NCBI GenBank assembly: GCA_963680875.1
Contig: OY804579.1
Coordinates: 80,589,095-80,653,094, forward strand
Origin: Bathymodiolus brooksi
Lineage: Eukaryota > Mollusca > Bivalvia > Mytilida > Modiolidae
Direction: 5' to 3'
DNA length: 64,000 nucleotides
A model generated the notes under the pieces. The model searched no databases, was not told the DNA's origin, and saw nothing but the letters and a program-made list of their open reading frames with translations. The position numbers were made by a program, and so were the translations under genes. How positions within the stretch are numbered: the stretch's first letter is position 1; each line of letters starts with the position of its first letter. Of this stretch, positions 10,256-22,008 are shown piece by piece.

Positions 10256-11490
10256 AAAGACTTACGTAATAAATAAAGTAATTTGTCTTTGTGAATGTTA
10301 AAAAGGGCAATATTTGTTCTGACCAACAATTGACGGGGACACAATAATCATTTATATAATCAAGCAATAGTCGGCCTTGTTAAATATCTTAGCCATAAAG
10401 ATAATACAAATAGTATGGACTAAAATGCATTTTTAACTGCTATGAATACAGTATTGGTTTTTCACACAACATAGCTATCTCTATGCAGGTGTATAATGAC
10501 AGGGTTTTGTGAAGCGGTATTATTGATTTACCCATCGATTTCTAATCAATGAGGGTTTTAATGTACCCAAAACTACATCAGCTGATTATTGCATTTTGAT
10601 AATTAATACCTTAGTTCTAATAGAAAACCAAAAAGTTCAAAATATTCAAAAAATATTTCAGCAATACATGTTTCCTGGTGTAAACGTATAATGTGTAGGT
10701 AAATACAGTACCAACCTATGGAAATTAATTGGTAGTCTTTATCAAGTACACGTCGCCATAGTAACATACCTAAAACGTGGTCATAGACCATGATTGTATA
10801 GATGGATGTTGATATCCAACTACCGTACAATCGTTGATGTTGATAACCAACTACCACACTATCGCTGCTACATGTATTGTACCAAAAAACAAGAGCCGGA
10901 TTTAGATCAAGGGAGGCTCTAGACATCTCCACTTGTGAAACACCTCTCAATCCCCCACTCTCACGACTGCAAAGATTGCAAAGAGACTGTAGTGCACTAC
11001 GAGATCATATGTAAGAAATGCCTATGACAGTATCAAAAATATTATACATTTTTACCGGAGGCTACCTAGATTTTGAGGTCCTTTAGCTTAGTCTGCCAGG
11101 TCTATTTGTAAGTCTGGCACTGCAAGCAACAATATATCTGAGAGGCTTGAAATAATATGATTCACAAATTGTATATTAATATTTCATATTTCAATTATTT
11201 TTTTAAAGAAATATTAACATGCTCCTGTTTTTATTTGTCGTTTTTTGTGTTATTTTGTTGTTTTTATTTCTCATGTAATATTTATCTTCATGTAAAAATA
11301 AATAATGGCCATAAAAATGAGCCCAGTCGTTTACATTCACCCAAGAAGCAGTCCATGTCGTAACATGTTGATCTGGTTGTAGTTCTGGATTCTTATTCTG
11401 TTCTACTTCACTCTTGGTCGGGACGTCACAATGTTCTTTTATCTCGTTCCATGAAACTTAAATATATCAACATATATTATATATTAAATT
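10256..11490. other. No gene seen
   Basis: AT-rich sequence matched at 49450-50840 in unit 2. No recognisable protein, splice-bounded exon or mobile element in it. Confidence 0.4.
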
Positions 11491-11499
11491 AAATAAGAA

Positions 11500-11700
11500 G
11501 TGTTTGAAGATACCAAAGGGGTAATAAGAATTCGTAAATCGAAGAAGAACAGACAACACAATGGCCAAAAGAGAAAGGACAAACAAAGATCTACAAGACA
11601 TGCACATAAAACTAAAGATCGAGTAACACAAACCCCACTAAAAACCGGGGGTGAACTCGGGTGCTCCGGACAGGTAAGTAGTGACACCCGTCGTGTTAAT
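11500..11700 (-). repeat. Dispersed repeat R2, inverted
   Basis: Minus-strand copy with the CCGGAGCACCCGAGTTCACC block near 11660 and the ATCGAAGAAGAACAGACAA end near 11540. The unit-2 copy is at 50850-51060. Confidence 0.6.
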
Positions 11701-12066
11701 CTAGTTACAAACGCTGTGCTAAGTCATGAATAAGGAAGTGTTTACGACAAGTGTAATATATCGGTGGTCATTTGTGACACAGATATTCCATAGCGGTCAA
11801 CGAAGTCATGGTGGTGATCGTAAAACTTTGATGACATTTACTTAGCCAAGAGGACTGTTATTTAAAAGTATTTCTTTAAAAATAAATGTTATGTTTGCTC
11901 ACTGAATTTGTCCTCAATGTTGTTTGTAGATTATATAATTGTACTTCCTTTTGTATTTACAAATGATATTGAATTGTCTTTCATTGAAAGATCATGTGCA
12001 TTAAATAAAAAAATGTGCTTATAATCTTGTCATAGGAACTAAAAAGATTGGCAACACGGACCCCAC

Positions 12067-12152
12067 CAAAACTAGGTGCTGGCGAAGGGTAGACAGTTCC
12101 AGGTTTTTACTTATAACACGTACACTGGCCGTGTTACTTATAGTCAAGTCCC
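12067..12152 (-). pseudogene. Broken copy of a C.C exon (unit 1)
   Basis: Homologous to the open exon at 51410-51495. In the same frame this copy has two TAA stops and a cysteine changed to phenylalanine. The acceptor (attcttag) is kept. R2-like sequence (GGTGGGGTCCGTGTTGCC) follows the exon directly in both units. Confidence 0.35.
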
Positions 12153-13135
12153 CTAAGAATATTGTCAGCAATAAATGAAACAAATGTCCACGTAATAGGG
12201 AAACGATCCTTGCCATTTGAGAAATGGATATTTCGTAATGTTCACCCAGTTCGTGATGACTACTGTAAACTATTTATAGCGATGACATCAACATTAGAGC
12301 AAGGTATCCTTGTTTGAGTAGCTTTTGCGTCAGCAGCTGAGCTCTGTCTAGAAATTCAGTATACTGGGCACATACAGTACGAGTTGTCAAATCTTAACTA
12401 TGGTTGTGCTGATGCTGCTGAAATATTGATACTGGTGAAATGTGAAGTTGACTATTGGAAAAGTGAATTCATCACGTTTATCGAAGAGTATTTTTAATCT
12501 TTTTTGTCAATTTTAAGGTGAAGATCAATAAAAGATGCATACAATTAGACTCCAATGTAGTCATTGATTTAATACTTGTTACCCTGAAAGCTACAGGCCA
12601 ATTCACGGATACTTTGGGGGGAACTGTTATCCCCATCATTGAAGACTCATAGTGACTTATATTGTAAAAGTGCCACCAATAACCACAGATGCAATTATTA
12701 TATGGAAAATAAAATGACATCATTAAAAACTTATTTGTGTGTGCTTAAAATGTTTGATGCCAAGATTTATTTATGGCACTTACAAGCGTTCTTAATTAGT
12801 GGAGCTAAAATTAAAAATATTAAACTACATTTTAATTGAAGTTTAACTAAAATTCCATGAAACAATATATGGTACATAGGTGTTACGTGAGATGATCAAT
12901 CTCCTCCTGATATCAATTCTGATATCATGACGAGGCTGTTCATCTCATGTGACAGCCATGTGCCATGTTGTGAAATGGAATTACAATGATATCCTCGATC
13001 ACCCCTTATACTAAGGAAATATACAATGGTGACATATAATTACCAGTAAAAGCCATAGTGTATAAATGTATATTGAATTAGATGAAGAAATCAGAAGATT
13101 CTTGAGAAATGATATATAATATTAAAAGAACATAC

Positions 13136-13333
13136 CATTCTTGTGCCAACTATATACTGACTGCATATAAATTTCTAAACCTTTCAGGCAAGTGGGACGA
13201 TTTCTAATATTATGCGGTAATATAAAGTGTCCCGAGTATGTATGACAGGTGAAAGTCACAAATGTACAAATGCCAGATTTTGCAAACGAAAATTGGGATT
13301 TACGTAGTAAATATCTTGTATATTGCGCGAAAA
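13136..13333 (-). pseudogene. Frameshifted copy of an extracellular exon (unit 1)
   Basis: Counterpart of the open exon at 52620-52818. The donor G|GTATGTTC is kept, and so is the C-terminal half (SGICTFVTFTC through YSWHKN). One base is missing in a T/G-rich run near 13285, putting the two halves in different frames. Confidence 0.45.
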
Positions 13334-13650
13334 CTGGGATTTTCGATTGGAAAACCAGGTATTTCACGAAACATCAAATAACTCGCAAAGTACTTCGTAT
13401 TTCGTTCGGAAACCGCAATTGCTGATCGTAATGCACTATGTTCTGTTTTAAATTGCAATTTTCGTTTTCTGCACTACGATTAGCGATTTTGATTTCAGCA
13501 TTACGTTATTCGGTTCCAGTTGGCTACAATTGTCAAAATTTGCCTCATTCAGTCTAAAGAAGGTGACGTAAACGATGACCTTTTTTCTAGGATGCAAATC
13601 ACATGACATGTAAAATAAACTAGATAGCAGCTACTACCGAAAAGGGGACC

Positions 13651-13683
13651 GTCATTGTCGTGATCGTAAGATAGTTGGATTTA
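13651..13683 (+). mobile_element. 33-bp stub of a SINE left by deletion
   Basis: The first 33 bp of the SINE head are fused directly to AACGATGATCTATTAC. Unit 2 has the whole SINE (53131-53380) plus about 95 bp before that sequence. The joint uses a short AAC or TAAC match, so this is a deletion in unit 1 rather than an insertion in unit 2. Confidence 0.75.
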
Positions 13684-13850
13684 ACGATGATCTATTACTT
13701 GAATTCTTTTCAAAAATCACCACCAGAAAGGATCATAATAACACAGGCGGTGGACTTCTTATTTATTTTAAAGATCATATATCTGTTGAACGTGTAACTG
13801 GCTTGCAAAACGACGTCTACGATTTGGGTGATCATGCACATCATTTTAAT
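13684..13850 (+). pseudogene. LINE endonuclease fragment
   Basis: Translates as NDDLLLEFFSKITTRKDHNN, then TGGGLLIYFKDHISVERV, matching the middle of an APE-type LINE endonuclease. Unit 2 (about 53400-53640) also has the preceding PETHLDVNS motif. Confidence 0.6.
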
Positions 13851-14640
13851 CCATCTAAATCTTATTTTTCCTTCCATTTTTCGGGTGAATATTCATTATC
13901 GAATCGTTATTAGTGCAATATATAGTAATGTCTTTTATGTACTTCTTTAATATAACAAATTGTAATTTGGAGAAGACTTCATAAGTTTGTTTAACTTGTG
14001 TCTAATCAATTTAATTGGCAAATGAAATATGTGTTAACCAAATTGAAGAACATCTCGTGCGGATTGGTAATTGATGGTGGTCGTTGAAAGAAAAAAATAG
14101 CGTATCCAACATTATCCCTTTTATATCAAAACTTAAACAAATATAACAATCCCAATTACAAATTTTGCTCTCATCATAATTGAAGATGACACTCTACTCA
14201 TTTCAGTAAGATCAATTCATCGTAAAATTGTCTCATTTCTTGAGAATGCCAAACTGTTTCATTTTGCTACAAGCACTTGCAACACACTGTAACTAGACCA
14301 ACATATCTTGATGATTGATTGGTTATTGATGGCACACAACCATAATTCAATATAGCTATACCACCTGTACACATCATTATTGATTTATTGTTCTCAAACC
14401 GTGAATGATTAAGATAAAAACTTAGATATCTAAGTTAGAACACACGACGAGTTTCTAGAATAACCTGTATCGGGTACGTTCAAATTAAAAAGATTGACTA
14501 TTGTCATTGTTATTTTATTACATCCTATTATTAAACAGTCATTAAAGAAATATTGATGTGCATATATGTGTTCGGAATTCGTAGTTTTTAAGAATATACA
14601 TGTAACATTATTTTTCGCATTGTCAAATTTTTGTATGGTG
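13851..14640. other. No gene seen
   Basis: AT-rich and unassigned; matched by unit 2 at about 53640-54430. Confidence 0.4.
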
Positions 14641-14870
14641 GTATTGTCGTGATCGTGTGGTAGTTGAATTGACCTGTACAGTCAGTACCTATCATCACTA
14701 AAGTTGTGATTTCAAATCCCGCTCATGGCGAGTTGCAGTCGATACAACATTATGTGATAAAGTTTGTCAATGACTTGCAGCAGGTCGGTGGTTTTCTCCG
14801 GTTTCCTCCAACAATAAAACTGACTGCCACAATATAACTGAAATATTGTTGAAAGTGGCGTTAAACACCA
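14641..14870 (+). mobile_element. SINE, full length
   Basis: Same family; degenerate B box GTGATTTCAAATCCC near 14706 and the standard tail. Unit-2 copy at 54431-54665. Confidence 0.8.
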
Positions 14871-15620
14871 TATAACTCTAATCCTAACACAAATATTATA
14901 AAGCAGAATTAAATGTGACATTATATACTTTATATTATTTATTATATCATCCTTATTTAAATTTTATTAATATAAATTATCGTAGCTTACCTTTCGTTTT
15001 GTTGAGAACCAGTTTTGTATTTATTTCTGTACTAAAACTAATCATTAAGATCAACCATAACATCATAGATTAGAAAAAAAAACATACAATGATTTGTAAC
15101 AATGAAAGTTTATTTTTATTTTCTAAAAATTATTGCTGATGTCATTATTTTAAGCTTTACTTCCTAAAGTCATTCAACGCATATCACAACAATAATCTAA
15201 TATCAAATACATTTAACATGTCAATCCTCATTCATTCATTCATTCATTTCTTTATTTCCTCCTCACAGAGATTACAGTGAAATATGTGATAAAGGTATAC
15301 AATTCTACAATAACTAATAATAGTAATATTTACAGTATATAAATACAAAGAAACAAACCATATATATATCATAATATTATGCAGGACATAATATAAATTG
15401 AAAATTGAAATATAACCAAACTTTAAGGGATGATCTACTTCCTTTAAAAAAATTAGAATGTTAGAAATATTTGAGGACAACATTTGACATATTATAACTA
15501 ATTATGATTTTCTTTTACAAAAATACGAATAGATAAATAAATGCGTGTAATTTCAGTCTATGTAGTATACAATACGGTTATATTCGGTGATGTAATATAT
15601 AATATGGCAATGTAACAACT

Positions 15621-16826
15621 TTAGAAATCTCTCGTAGTCCAGTTCATTAATGTCGGTAGTAGGTTTTTCCCAAGTAGGATTTGGTATCTTTGTTCGTTGT
15701 CGTATTGACTTATTTCAACATACAAGTCAAGGTTAAAATGTGCAATAATCATATCCCACCAAGTTTTCTGTAGGAATTGGGTACCGGGACAACTACAACA
15801 GGCATGAATAAATATGTCAGAAAACTGTCTGTTACATAGACACATATGCCTTTCGTGTTATTTGGGATGTCAGTCATAAGTTTCACAATAATTTTTTTTT
15901 AATATCCTTGAAGATTTCGGATATTTCCATACATTAGCAAGTTCAACTGATCTATGAATGTCTCTAAATCGAAGGAAATCATTGTCAGACGTTGTACGCA
16001 ATGACCACTCGTCCGAGTGTGTTTCATTTACAGCACCATAAACGATAGATTTCCATAACTGCTTTGGAGGAAAAATCCCTTGGAGCAAGTATTCTACTAG
16101 ATAGTTACTCAGTTCATAGTGGTATAAGATTCCAATGATATCTGGAATAAATCCGAAATGTTTTCGAGAGTTGTCAGCAAAATACGAGAACAACCTGGTC
16201 ATAAATATTCTTTTTGTTATGAAATTATCATCTAGAGAACATAGTTTATGTAAAAATAACAGTTTTCTAGTGTCAATGTAGGATAAAATAGGATGGATTC
16301 CAAGTAACCTTTGACAATGTCAGATCTTGTACGAGGTCTTAGATTTTGAATTCTTTTTACAATAAAATGTTGGAATGTATTAAGGTTCGTTAGAGTCTAC
16401 TGATTTAAAATGGTTCCACATTTAAAAGCCGTATCAGACAGTGGGTAAGACGACAGATTTATATAATTTGACTAACACGCATGGTATTTCCATTAATACC
16501 ATTAATGGGGAAAAAAGGCATTTCGACCTTTTCTACAAGCATTAGTTGTTCGTTCTGTGGCTCTGAAGCGAGAGTTCATTTCTATACCCAGATGACAACA
16601 GTTATCTGATGACGGTATTTTATCGTCGCCTATATGCCAATTATATATCAGGTTTTTCTCTCGTGGGTTTAGTGAGAACTGTAATATGTATGATTTATTT
16701 TGCATTAAAGATGAAATACCATTTTCGTGAATTTTCACTGCAAACAAGCGAGCATACATTGTAGTGTTTTCGGTGACGTACTAATACATGACACATCATC
16801 AGCAAGTGAAGGGGCACAGACATTAA
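15621..16826 (-). pseudogene. LINE reverse transcriptase, 3' half
   Basis: Read on the minus strand from about 16826: SLADDVSC (motif C of reverse transcriptase), ISTSPKTLQCML, HLGIEMNSRF, ACRKGRNAFF, then IDTRKLL, FADNSRKHFGFIPDIIGILY and a C-terminal cysteine/histidine region (CNRQFSDIFIHACCSC, about 15840). This is the second half of a LINE protein. It has several frameshifts and begins abruptly beside a SINE-tail fragment. The unit-2 copy keeps a 210-residue open stretch. Confidence 0.75.
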
Positions 16827-16856
16827 ATATTTATATAAATCGATTGATTGATTGAT

Positions 16857-16914
16857 TGCTTGGTGCTTAACGCCAACTTTATCAAAATTTCAGCTAAATG
16901 GATTTTTCAGACGA
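16857..16914 (-). mobile_element. SINE tail fragment with GATT repeats
   Basis: Only the tail (GGTGCTTAACGCC, CAGCTAAAT) remains, next to (GATT)n. It abuts the truncated LINE. Counterpart near 56213-56275. Confidence 0.5.
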
Positions 16915-17220
16915 CTATTTAATATAGAAAGGGTCACTAATGTGGTGATATTATATTATATTCACGTATAATTAAACTGAAAATAATAGCTGAATTATAC
17001 GATGCAATTATGTTTTTGCAGTCTCGAGTACCCGTGGATACATATTGCTTTGCTACTCGCATAGAGGTTAAGAATAGCAAAGAGCATACTGAGAACTGAC
17101 ATGTTATATGAACAAATGTCACACTAGTTATATACGGGTATATGTAGGTTTAATGAATTGTGAAAGTACATCTATGTATTAAATTACAAACATTAAACGG
17201 GGAGAATAATGCTTCGGGGT

Positions 17221-17472
17221 ATGGTGTTTAATGCCACTTTCAACAAAATTACATTTATATCGTGGCGGTCAGTCTTATTGCTGGAGGAAACCGGAGTACC
17301 CGGAGAAAAACACCGACCTGCCGCAAGTCACTGACAAACTTATCACATAGTGTTGTATCAAGTACACCTCGCCTTAACGGTAATTGAGCTCACAACGTTA
17401 GTGGTGGTAGGAACTGATTACATAGGTAGTTGTAAAATCCAACAACCATACTATCACGACCATGACGGCCCC
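17221..17472 (-). mobile_element. SINE, full length
   Basis: Same family; the tail begins ATGGTGTTTAATGCCAC and the head ends CATGACGGCCCC. Unit-2 copy at 56621-56870. An A/C-rich microsatellite follows. Confidence 0.8.
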
Positions 17473-18286
17473 TAATAACAAAAACAAACAACCATACCCC
17501 CCCAAAAAAAAACAACAACAACAAAACAAAAAAAAAGCATTGATTTAAAGTACTCTGCACTGTAATATCCTTTTGTAAAATTATTATTTTACATGATTAG
17601 ATATCGAATGGTTTATAAAGGAATTCATTCTTTCAATAAAATAAGTGAAAATATTTTCAATGTGCGATCTGAATCATAATATATGTTACACGACGGATGC
17701 CACTAGTTGTTGTCATAATCCAATCTGAGAGTAGTATGTCACGTCTTGTTATAATCCAGGGTACAATGACATAGCTTACTCATAATATGCTATATTCCAC
17801 AGTAGATTGGTCTGGCATATACTCGGTTCTGTTATCAGCATTTTTACCTCTTTTTTTAATTTTTTTTTATCTCTTTCCGTAAAATTCAACTTTGTTGCAA
17901 TAACTATTGATCAATTTGTTGTGCTTATGCAAAGTTAGTAAATGTCATAAAGTTCGTTTGACTTCTATAAATTTTCAGAATTTTTTTTAAAAAAAATCCA
18001 GTTTTCAAATCAATAATTTTCTTTCCTAGATGTTTGCTAATATATCATATATACGAACTCTGACAATTAATTTTGGTCCATTATTAAACAGGTTACCCAT
18101 TAGGTCTCTATGTTAATTATATTTACTAATGTGTAAAAATCTGGTCATAGTTCGTGGTAGTAGAGCTACTATCAAGAGGGATCGATAATAAGAAATATAT
18201 CTAATGAGACCAGTCAATCTAAAAATGTACTTTTCTTGAAAAAAAAATATGATAACCGTGTCAAAAATTGCCAAGGAGATGATTTG
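17473..18286. other. No gene seen; would be 3' flank of the membrane exon
   Basis: Contains an A/C-rich microsatellite at 17473-17540 and AT-rich sequence. The part near 18287 may be the 3' untranslated region of the minus-strand terminal exon. Confidence 0.4.
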
Positions 18287-18552
18287 TTAGTTGCGTGGTA
18301 AAATATCCAGTAATATAATAAATAACATAACAGACAAAAGAAGGATAACTCCAGTTATACCGATAGATACAGAAGACGGTCGATTGCCAGTCGCACTAGT
18401 TTTAGTTCGCAAGAATGACGACGTATTTCGATGATCGATACAAAGTATAGAATAAAGGTCGTTTAATCTGTCTTGGAGTTCTCTTTGGCTCATAACAGTC
18501 GATGAATTGGTACAGATACATTTGGAAAACTCTATAGGTTGTACACTAACAC
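18287..18552 (-). CDS. Terminal exon of a single-pass membrane protein (unit 1, intact)
   Basis: The acceptor ttgtttctttcag ends just before 18552. The exon is phase 1 and runs 266 bp to a TAA at 18287-18289. It encodes GVSVQPIEFSKCICTNSS, a helix-rich stretch with RELQDRLNDLYSILCIDH, a TS..R..TSATGNRPSS linker and a membrane segment SIGITGVILLLSVMLFIILL, ending DILPRN with almost no cytoplasmic tail. I associate this C.C plus SA..RPSS plus membrane layout with uncharacterised bivalve surface proteins. Upstream exons were not found. The unit-2 copy is broken. Confidence 0.6.
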
Positions 18553-18599
18553 CTGAAAGAAACAAGGTAAATATAGTTCATTAAGATAATTGTAAGACA

Positions 18600-18790
18600 G
18601 GTTTGAAGATATCAAAGGGGGTAGATAAAGCCGTAAATCGAAGAACAGACAATACAGTGTCCGTATTATCTACAAAATGCACAGAAAAGATTGAGGAACA
18701 GGAACCCAATTGAAAACCGGGGAGGAACTTCGGACGGGTAAGCAGATCCTGCTCCACTAGTGGTACCAGTCGTAAGACACATATATTCCG
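18600..18790 (-). repeat. Dispersed repeat R2, inverted
   Basis: Minus-strand copy just upstream of the membrane exon, carrying the GAGCAGGATCTGCTTACC block (complement near 18740). Unit-2 copy at 57925-58110; in unit 2 it has moved against the exon through loss of the splice acceptor. Confidence 0.6.
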
Positions 18791-18959
18791 CAACGGTTAA
18801 CGTCATGGCCATGAAACGTTGGAAGTGATGACTTCAATTTAACAGCTAAGAACCGGAGGTTAAGTAGCTTCTGTGTTAGTAGCAGTTCTCTATGAAGCGA
18901 ATTACACTTGAAAAATAGTTTAAAAATAAAAACATAGAAGTTACCGGGTTTGTAACTAG

Positions 18960-19190
18960 ATTAACACGACGGGTGCCACTAGTGGAGCAGGAACTGCTTT
19001 CCCTTCCGGAGCACCTGAGGTAACCCCCGATTTTTAGTGGGGTTCGTGTTACTCGATCTTTTATTTTATATGCATGTTTTGTAGATCGTTGTTTGTCCTT
19101 TTGTACTCCCCCCCCCCCCCCATTGTGTTGTCTGTTCTTCTTCGATATACGGATTCTGATTGACCCTTTGGTATCTTCAAACTCTTCTTT
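18960..19190 (+). repeat. Dispersed repeat R2
   Basis: A good copy: ACGACGGGTGCCACTAGTGG, CCCTTCCGGAGCACCTGAGG, GGGGTTCGTGTTACTCGATC. It ends in TTTGGTATCTTCAAACTC after a poly-C run at 19107-19120. Unit-2 copy at 58287-58510. Confidence 0.65.
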
Positions 19191-19216
19191 GATTTAGTGT
19201 ACCCGATGCGTTTCTG

Positions 19217-19488
19217 GACAACTATTTTACCTATTTTGTTCCTGTATTTAAATACTGTTACAGTGACAGCCGGAACCTTTGAGCCGTAATGAGAGCGGGA
19301 GGTTTGGCGCCTTAAAATCTGATTCAACCCACCATTTCTTTAGAAATGCCTGTACCAAGTCAGGGTCATTACGGTTTTCACAGTTTTCTGGTTGTTGACT
19401 GATTTTGTCTGTTTGTATAATTATGAGTTTTGACTTTCCCTTTGTAAGATTGTTCGGAGTTCGGTAATTTTGTTATTACCCTTACTTA
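19217..19488 (+). repeat. Dispersed repeat R1, present only in unit 1
   Basis: Contains GTGACAGCCGGAACCTTTGA, GTACCAAGTCAGGGTCATTA, TTCCGGTTGTTGACTGATTT-like and TCGGAGTTCGGTAATTTTG blocks and ends TTACCCTTA. I remember this series as high-copy in mussels. Unit 2 reads straight from TTTCTGGA to ATAGCC at about 58539, so the insertion or loss is clean. Other copies: 20757-21027, 42025-42262, 52236-52375, 59880-60172. Confidence 0.65.
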
Positions 19489-19489
19489 T

Positions 19490-20756
19490 AGCCTTAATCA
19501 TGTACATTCATCGTCAACTAATGAATGAGTTTTAAACAGCATTGACCTGCAAATACTGTGAACTTGAACGAAATAATAAACAGGAAAATAATCAAAATAA
19601 GCAAATTGTAATTTCTTCCATCCATCATTTGCATATACAACTGCTAGGACAGAGAATAATTGTATATTTCAGCTTTTTGCTATCATGAGACACGAAAAAA
19701 AAGTTTGTTTTCGGTGAATATGCTAACATTATATTCATACAAAAATGTACGTTGGTCCAAACACACATTATGTACTGTGAACTATGAAGTTGTTTAAAAA
19801 GTTATCATGATGAATACATGATACGACTGAAAATTGCTCACTTGATACAAGGACATATATACAGCCACTACTTGACATTAAATTTTTTTTACAATTCATT
19901 GATAAATTCCTAAGAGATGAACAAATCCGTCTTTGTTATATTGTTGATGCCAGGAACCATAATATGTAGATAGCTATAGACCATATAATTACGGATGTCA
20001 CCATTTGTAAACTTGAAGAATTCCAATTCTAACAGAGGTGAGGCCATTAAATAAAAGAAAACTAGATATAAAAAAAATTACGACCGATTACTGGACAATA
20101 GAACTAAAAGGTATACATTTTATTTAGTTGGTAAGCTTCTGACATTTTTTTGTGATGTCCAACGATGCACCTGCCAAGTTTTCTTTTATTAAATATGCTA
20201 ATTATTCTGTGCAGACCTGCAATGTCATGGTCGCTCCACAATGGAAGTTGAATATTTCTGGGGACGTCACAATAGTATGGTTTAATGAAGTATGATCGTC
20301 TGCTCTCCAATAAATTATACGGCGGAGAAACTATTAGGTAGGTCTCCTTCCATAAATACCGCAAAGGTCAAGCGAAAACCGTACACGAAAAAATGAACCG
20401 ATTTGTTTACATGTTTGCCGAAAAATGCATTAGAAGCCTTCTCTTTATTATATAACAGTGACACTATATTTTCCATATTGACCCTACATTTTATTCATTG
20501 AACGTCTAGTGCCTGTGGTCTGGTCGAATTTGGCGTTCGAAGGTCACTTCATCTGAGAAACAGGCTACTGGACCAGGGCTATGAAAAGATTCGCCTTATT
20601 CGATCTCTTATAAAGTTTATATTTCGATACCAAGATCTTGTCGAAATATATTCCGTCTTTGCAGAAAAGATTATAAGCGATGGATTTTCATATAGTGAAA
20701 ATGTATAAAGATAAGATAGTCAACAAAAATGTCAAAAATATTTTTCTATCCCTGAG
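19490..20756. other. Unassigned, conserved between units
   Basis: No recognisable gene. A minus-strand open stretch at 20104-20364 (YYCDVPRNIQLPLWSDHDIA) is also open in unit 2 at 59210-59455 but frameshifted near its end. It has no convincing splice sites and resembles no family I know. Confidence 0.35.
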
Positions 20757-21027
20757 TTTGGTGCTGTTTTGACAACTGTTTTACCTGTTTTGTTCAAGTA
20801 TTGTTATACATACTGTGATAGTGACAGCCAGAAACTTTGAGCCGTAATGAAAGCAAGAGGTTTGGCGCTTTAAATTCTTATTCAACCCACCATTTCTTCA
20901 GGGTGATTACAGTTTTCACAGCTTTCCGGTTGTTGACTGATTTTGTCTGTTTATATAATTATGAGTTTTGACTTTCCCTTTGTAAGATTGCTCGGAGTTC
21001 GGTAATTTTGTTATTACCCTTATTCCT
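20757..21027 (+). repeat. Dispersed repeat R1
   Basis: Nearly full copy starting around GAGTTTGGTGCTGTTTTGAC and ending TTATTACCCTTA. It lacks part of the middle near 20900. Unit-2 copy at 59880-60172. Confidence 0.6.
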
Positions 21028-21588
21028 GTTTACATCAGAAACGACAGGTAACTTAATTGTTCTAGAACCATTCACTATGCCCACGCGATACGATTCAAAA
21101 TTTAATAATGTATTAATAATGAGAGACATTGCCAAATACTTCAAAGGCAATGAAGTCTTCAATATTCGATTCCTGTTTCAAGTAAAATATTACCGGAAGT
21201 TCCAAAGCTAAAATCGAAGTACTGTGTCCGAATAGTCACGAAACAGATTACGCAGTATGAAATCGATAGTAATACCCATCTTCTCTGGGAAACAGCCATC
21301 TGCACAGTGGTCATGTTTCCAATTTTGACATTTCTATTTCCTAACCAGGGACATACACTAATTATGTATAGAATCGAATATTTGTTATTCCCCATGGACT
21401 GCATTGATATCAATTTCTCTGTCATCATTTCATCAGATATCTACGACTGGGTCAATACCTCTGCTGGTGGAGTATTCGTCCCCCATGGAATCATCCGCCC
21501 AGTAGTCAGTGCTTCGGCACTGACCTGGTTTATTAGATATATTTATTACTGAAATTTACAGTTCCTAAATAATGTAATTATTAATAAA
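21028..21588. other. Conserved unassigned block
   Basis: Open in overlapping frames on both strands. The plus frame (about 21152-21552) has a stop in unit 2 at about 60386. A minus reading gives KCQNWKHDHCADGCFPEKMG (about 21335-21276) with an AG before it and GTAATC after it in both units, which could be a 0-to-1 exon. The evidence is too thin to call. Confidence 0.3.
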
Positions 21589-21660
21589 ACTAAGGTTCTC
21601 CTCCCTCAGGCATACGTGACTTTAGCCGATTATTATTTGGCTTTCCAATCTTTCGATTTT

Positions 21661-21705
21661 GACCGTACCTGATGAAGGTTATTCCAGAAACTCGTTGTGC
21701 GCACT
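21661..21705 (+). ncRNA. Single hammerhead-like motif, unit 1
   Basis: Core CTGATGA at 21669-21675, weak stem II (GG and CC), GAAAC at 21687-21691, a two-base loop, GTT and a predicted cleavage before 21697. Stem I pairs 21664-21668 with 21697-21701 (5 bp, one wobble). It has the shape of the minimal type-I hammerheads known from Penelope-like retroelements. No such reverse transcriptase is seen nearby. Confidence 0.5.
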
Positions 21706-21915
21706 AAATCTGATATCTACGTTTTTATAATTCAGACTTATATACAGAGTTTAGAAGCCGTGAAGGAGCTTCATCACATTTTTAACCTTTTAGAACTTCC
21801 CAGAGACCTTTAACTTTATTAGTAGTGTTAATCTTGAATTTCTTTTTAATTTAGCCGCACTTTCCTTTTTCTTGATCGTCTCTTAAACTTTAAATTTACG
21901 AGGGGGTTAGGGTTA

Positions 21916-22008
21916 TGGTGTTTAACGCCACTTTCAGCAATATTTCAGCTATATCGTGGCGGTAAGTTTTATTGGTGAAGGAAACCGAAGTACCTGGAGA
22001 AAACCAAT
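21916..22008 (-). mobile_element. SINE tail fragment
   Basis: Tail half only, ending at GGAGAAAACCAA, inserted in a LINE. Unit-2 copy at 61061-61152. Confidence 0.7.

Noticed and set aside
12019..12216. ATG plus hydrophobic stretch (MARIVSLLRGHLFH) as a signal-peptide exon
   Set aside because: The unit-2 copy is frameshifted right after the ATG, and the stretch looks like the pyrimidine tract of an acceptor.
21152..21552. Plus-strand 130-codon frame conserved in both units
   Set aside because: Neighbouring noncoding sequence is about as similar between units, and the unit-2 copy has an in-frame stop.
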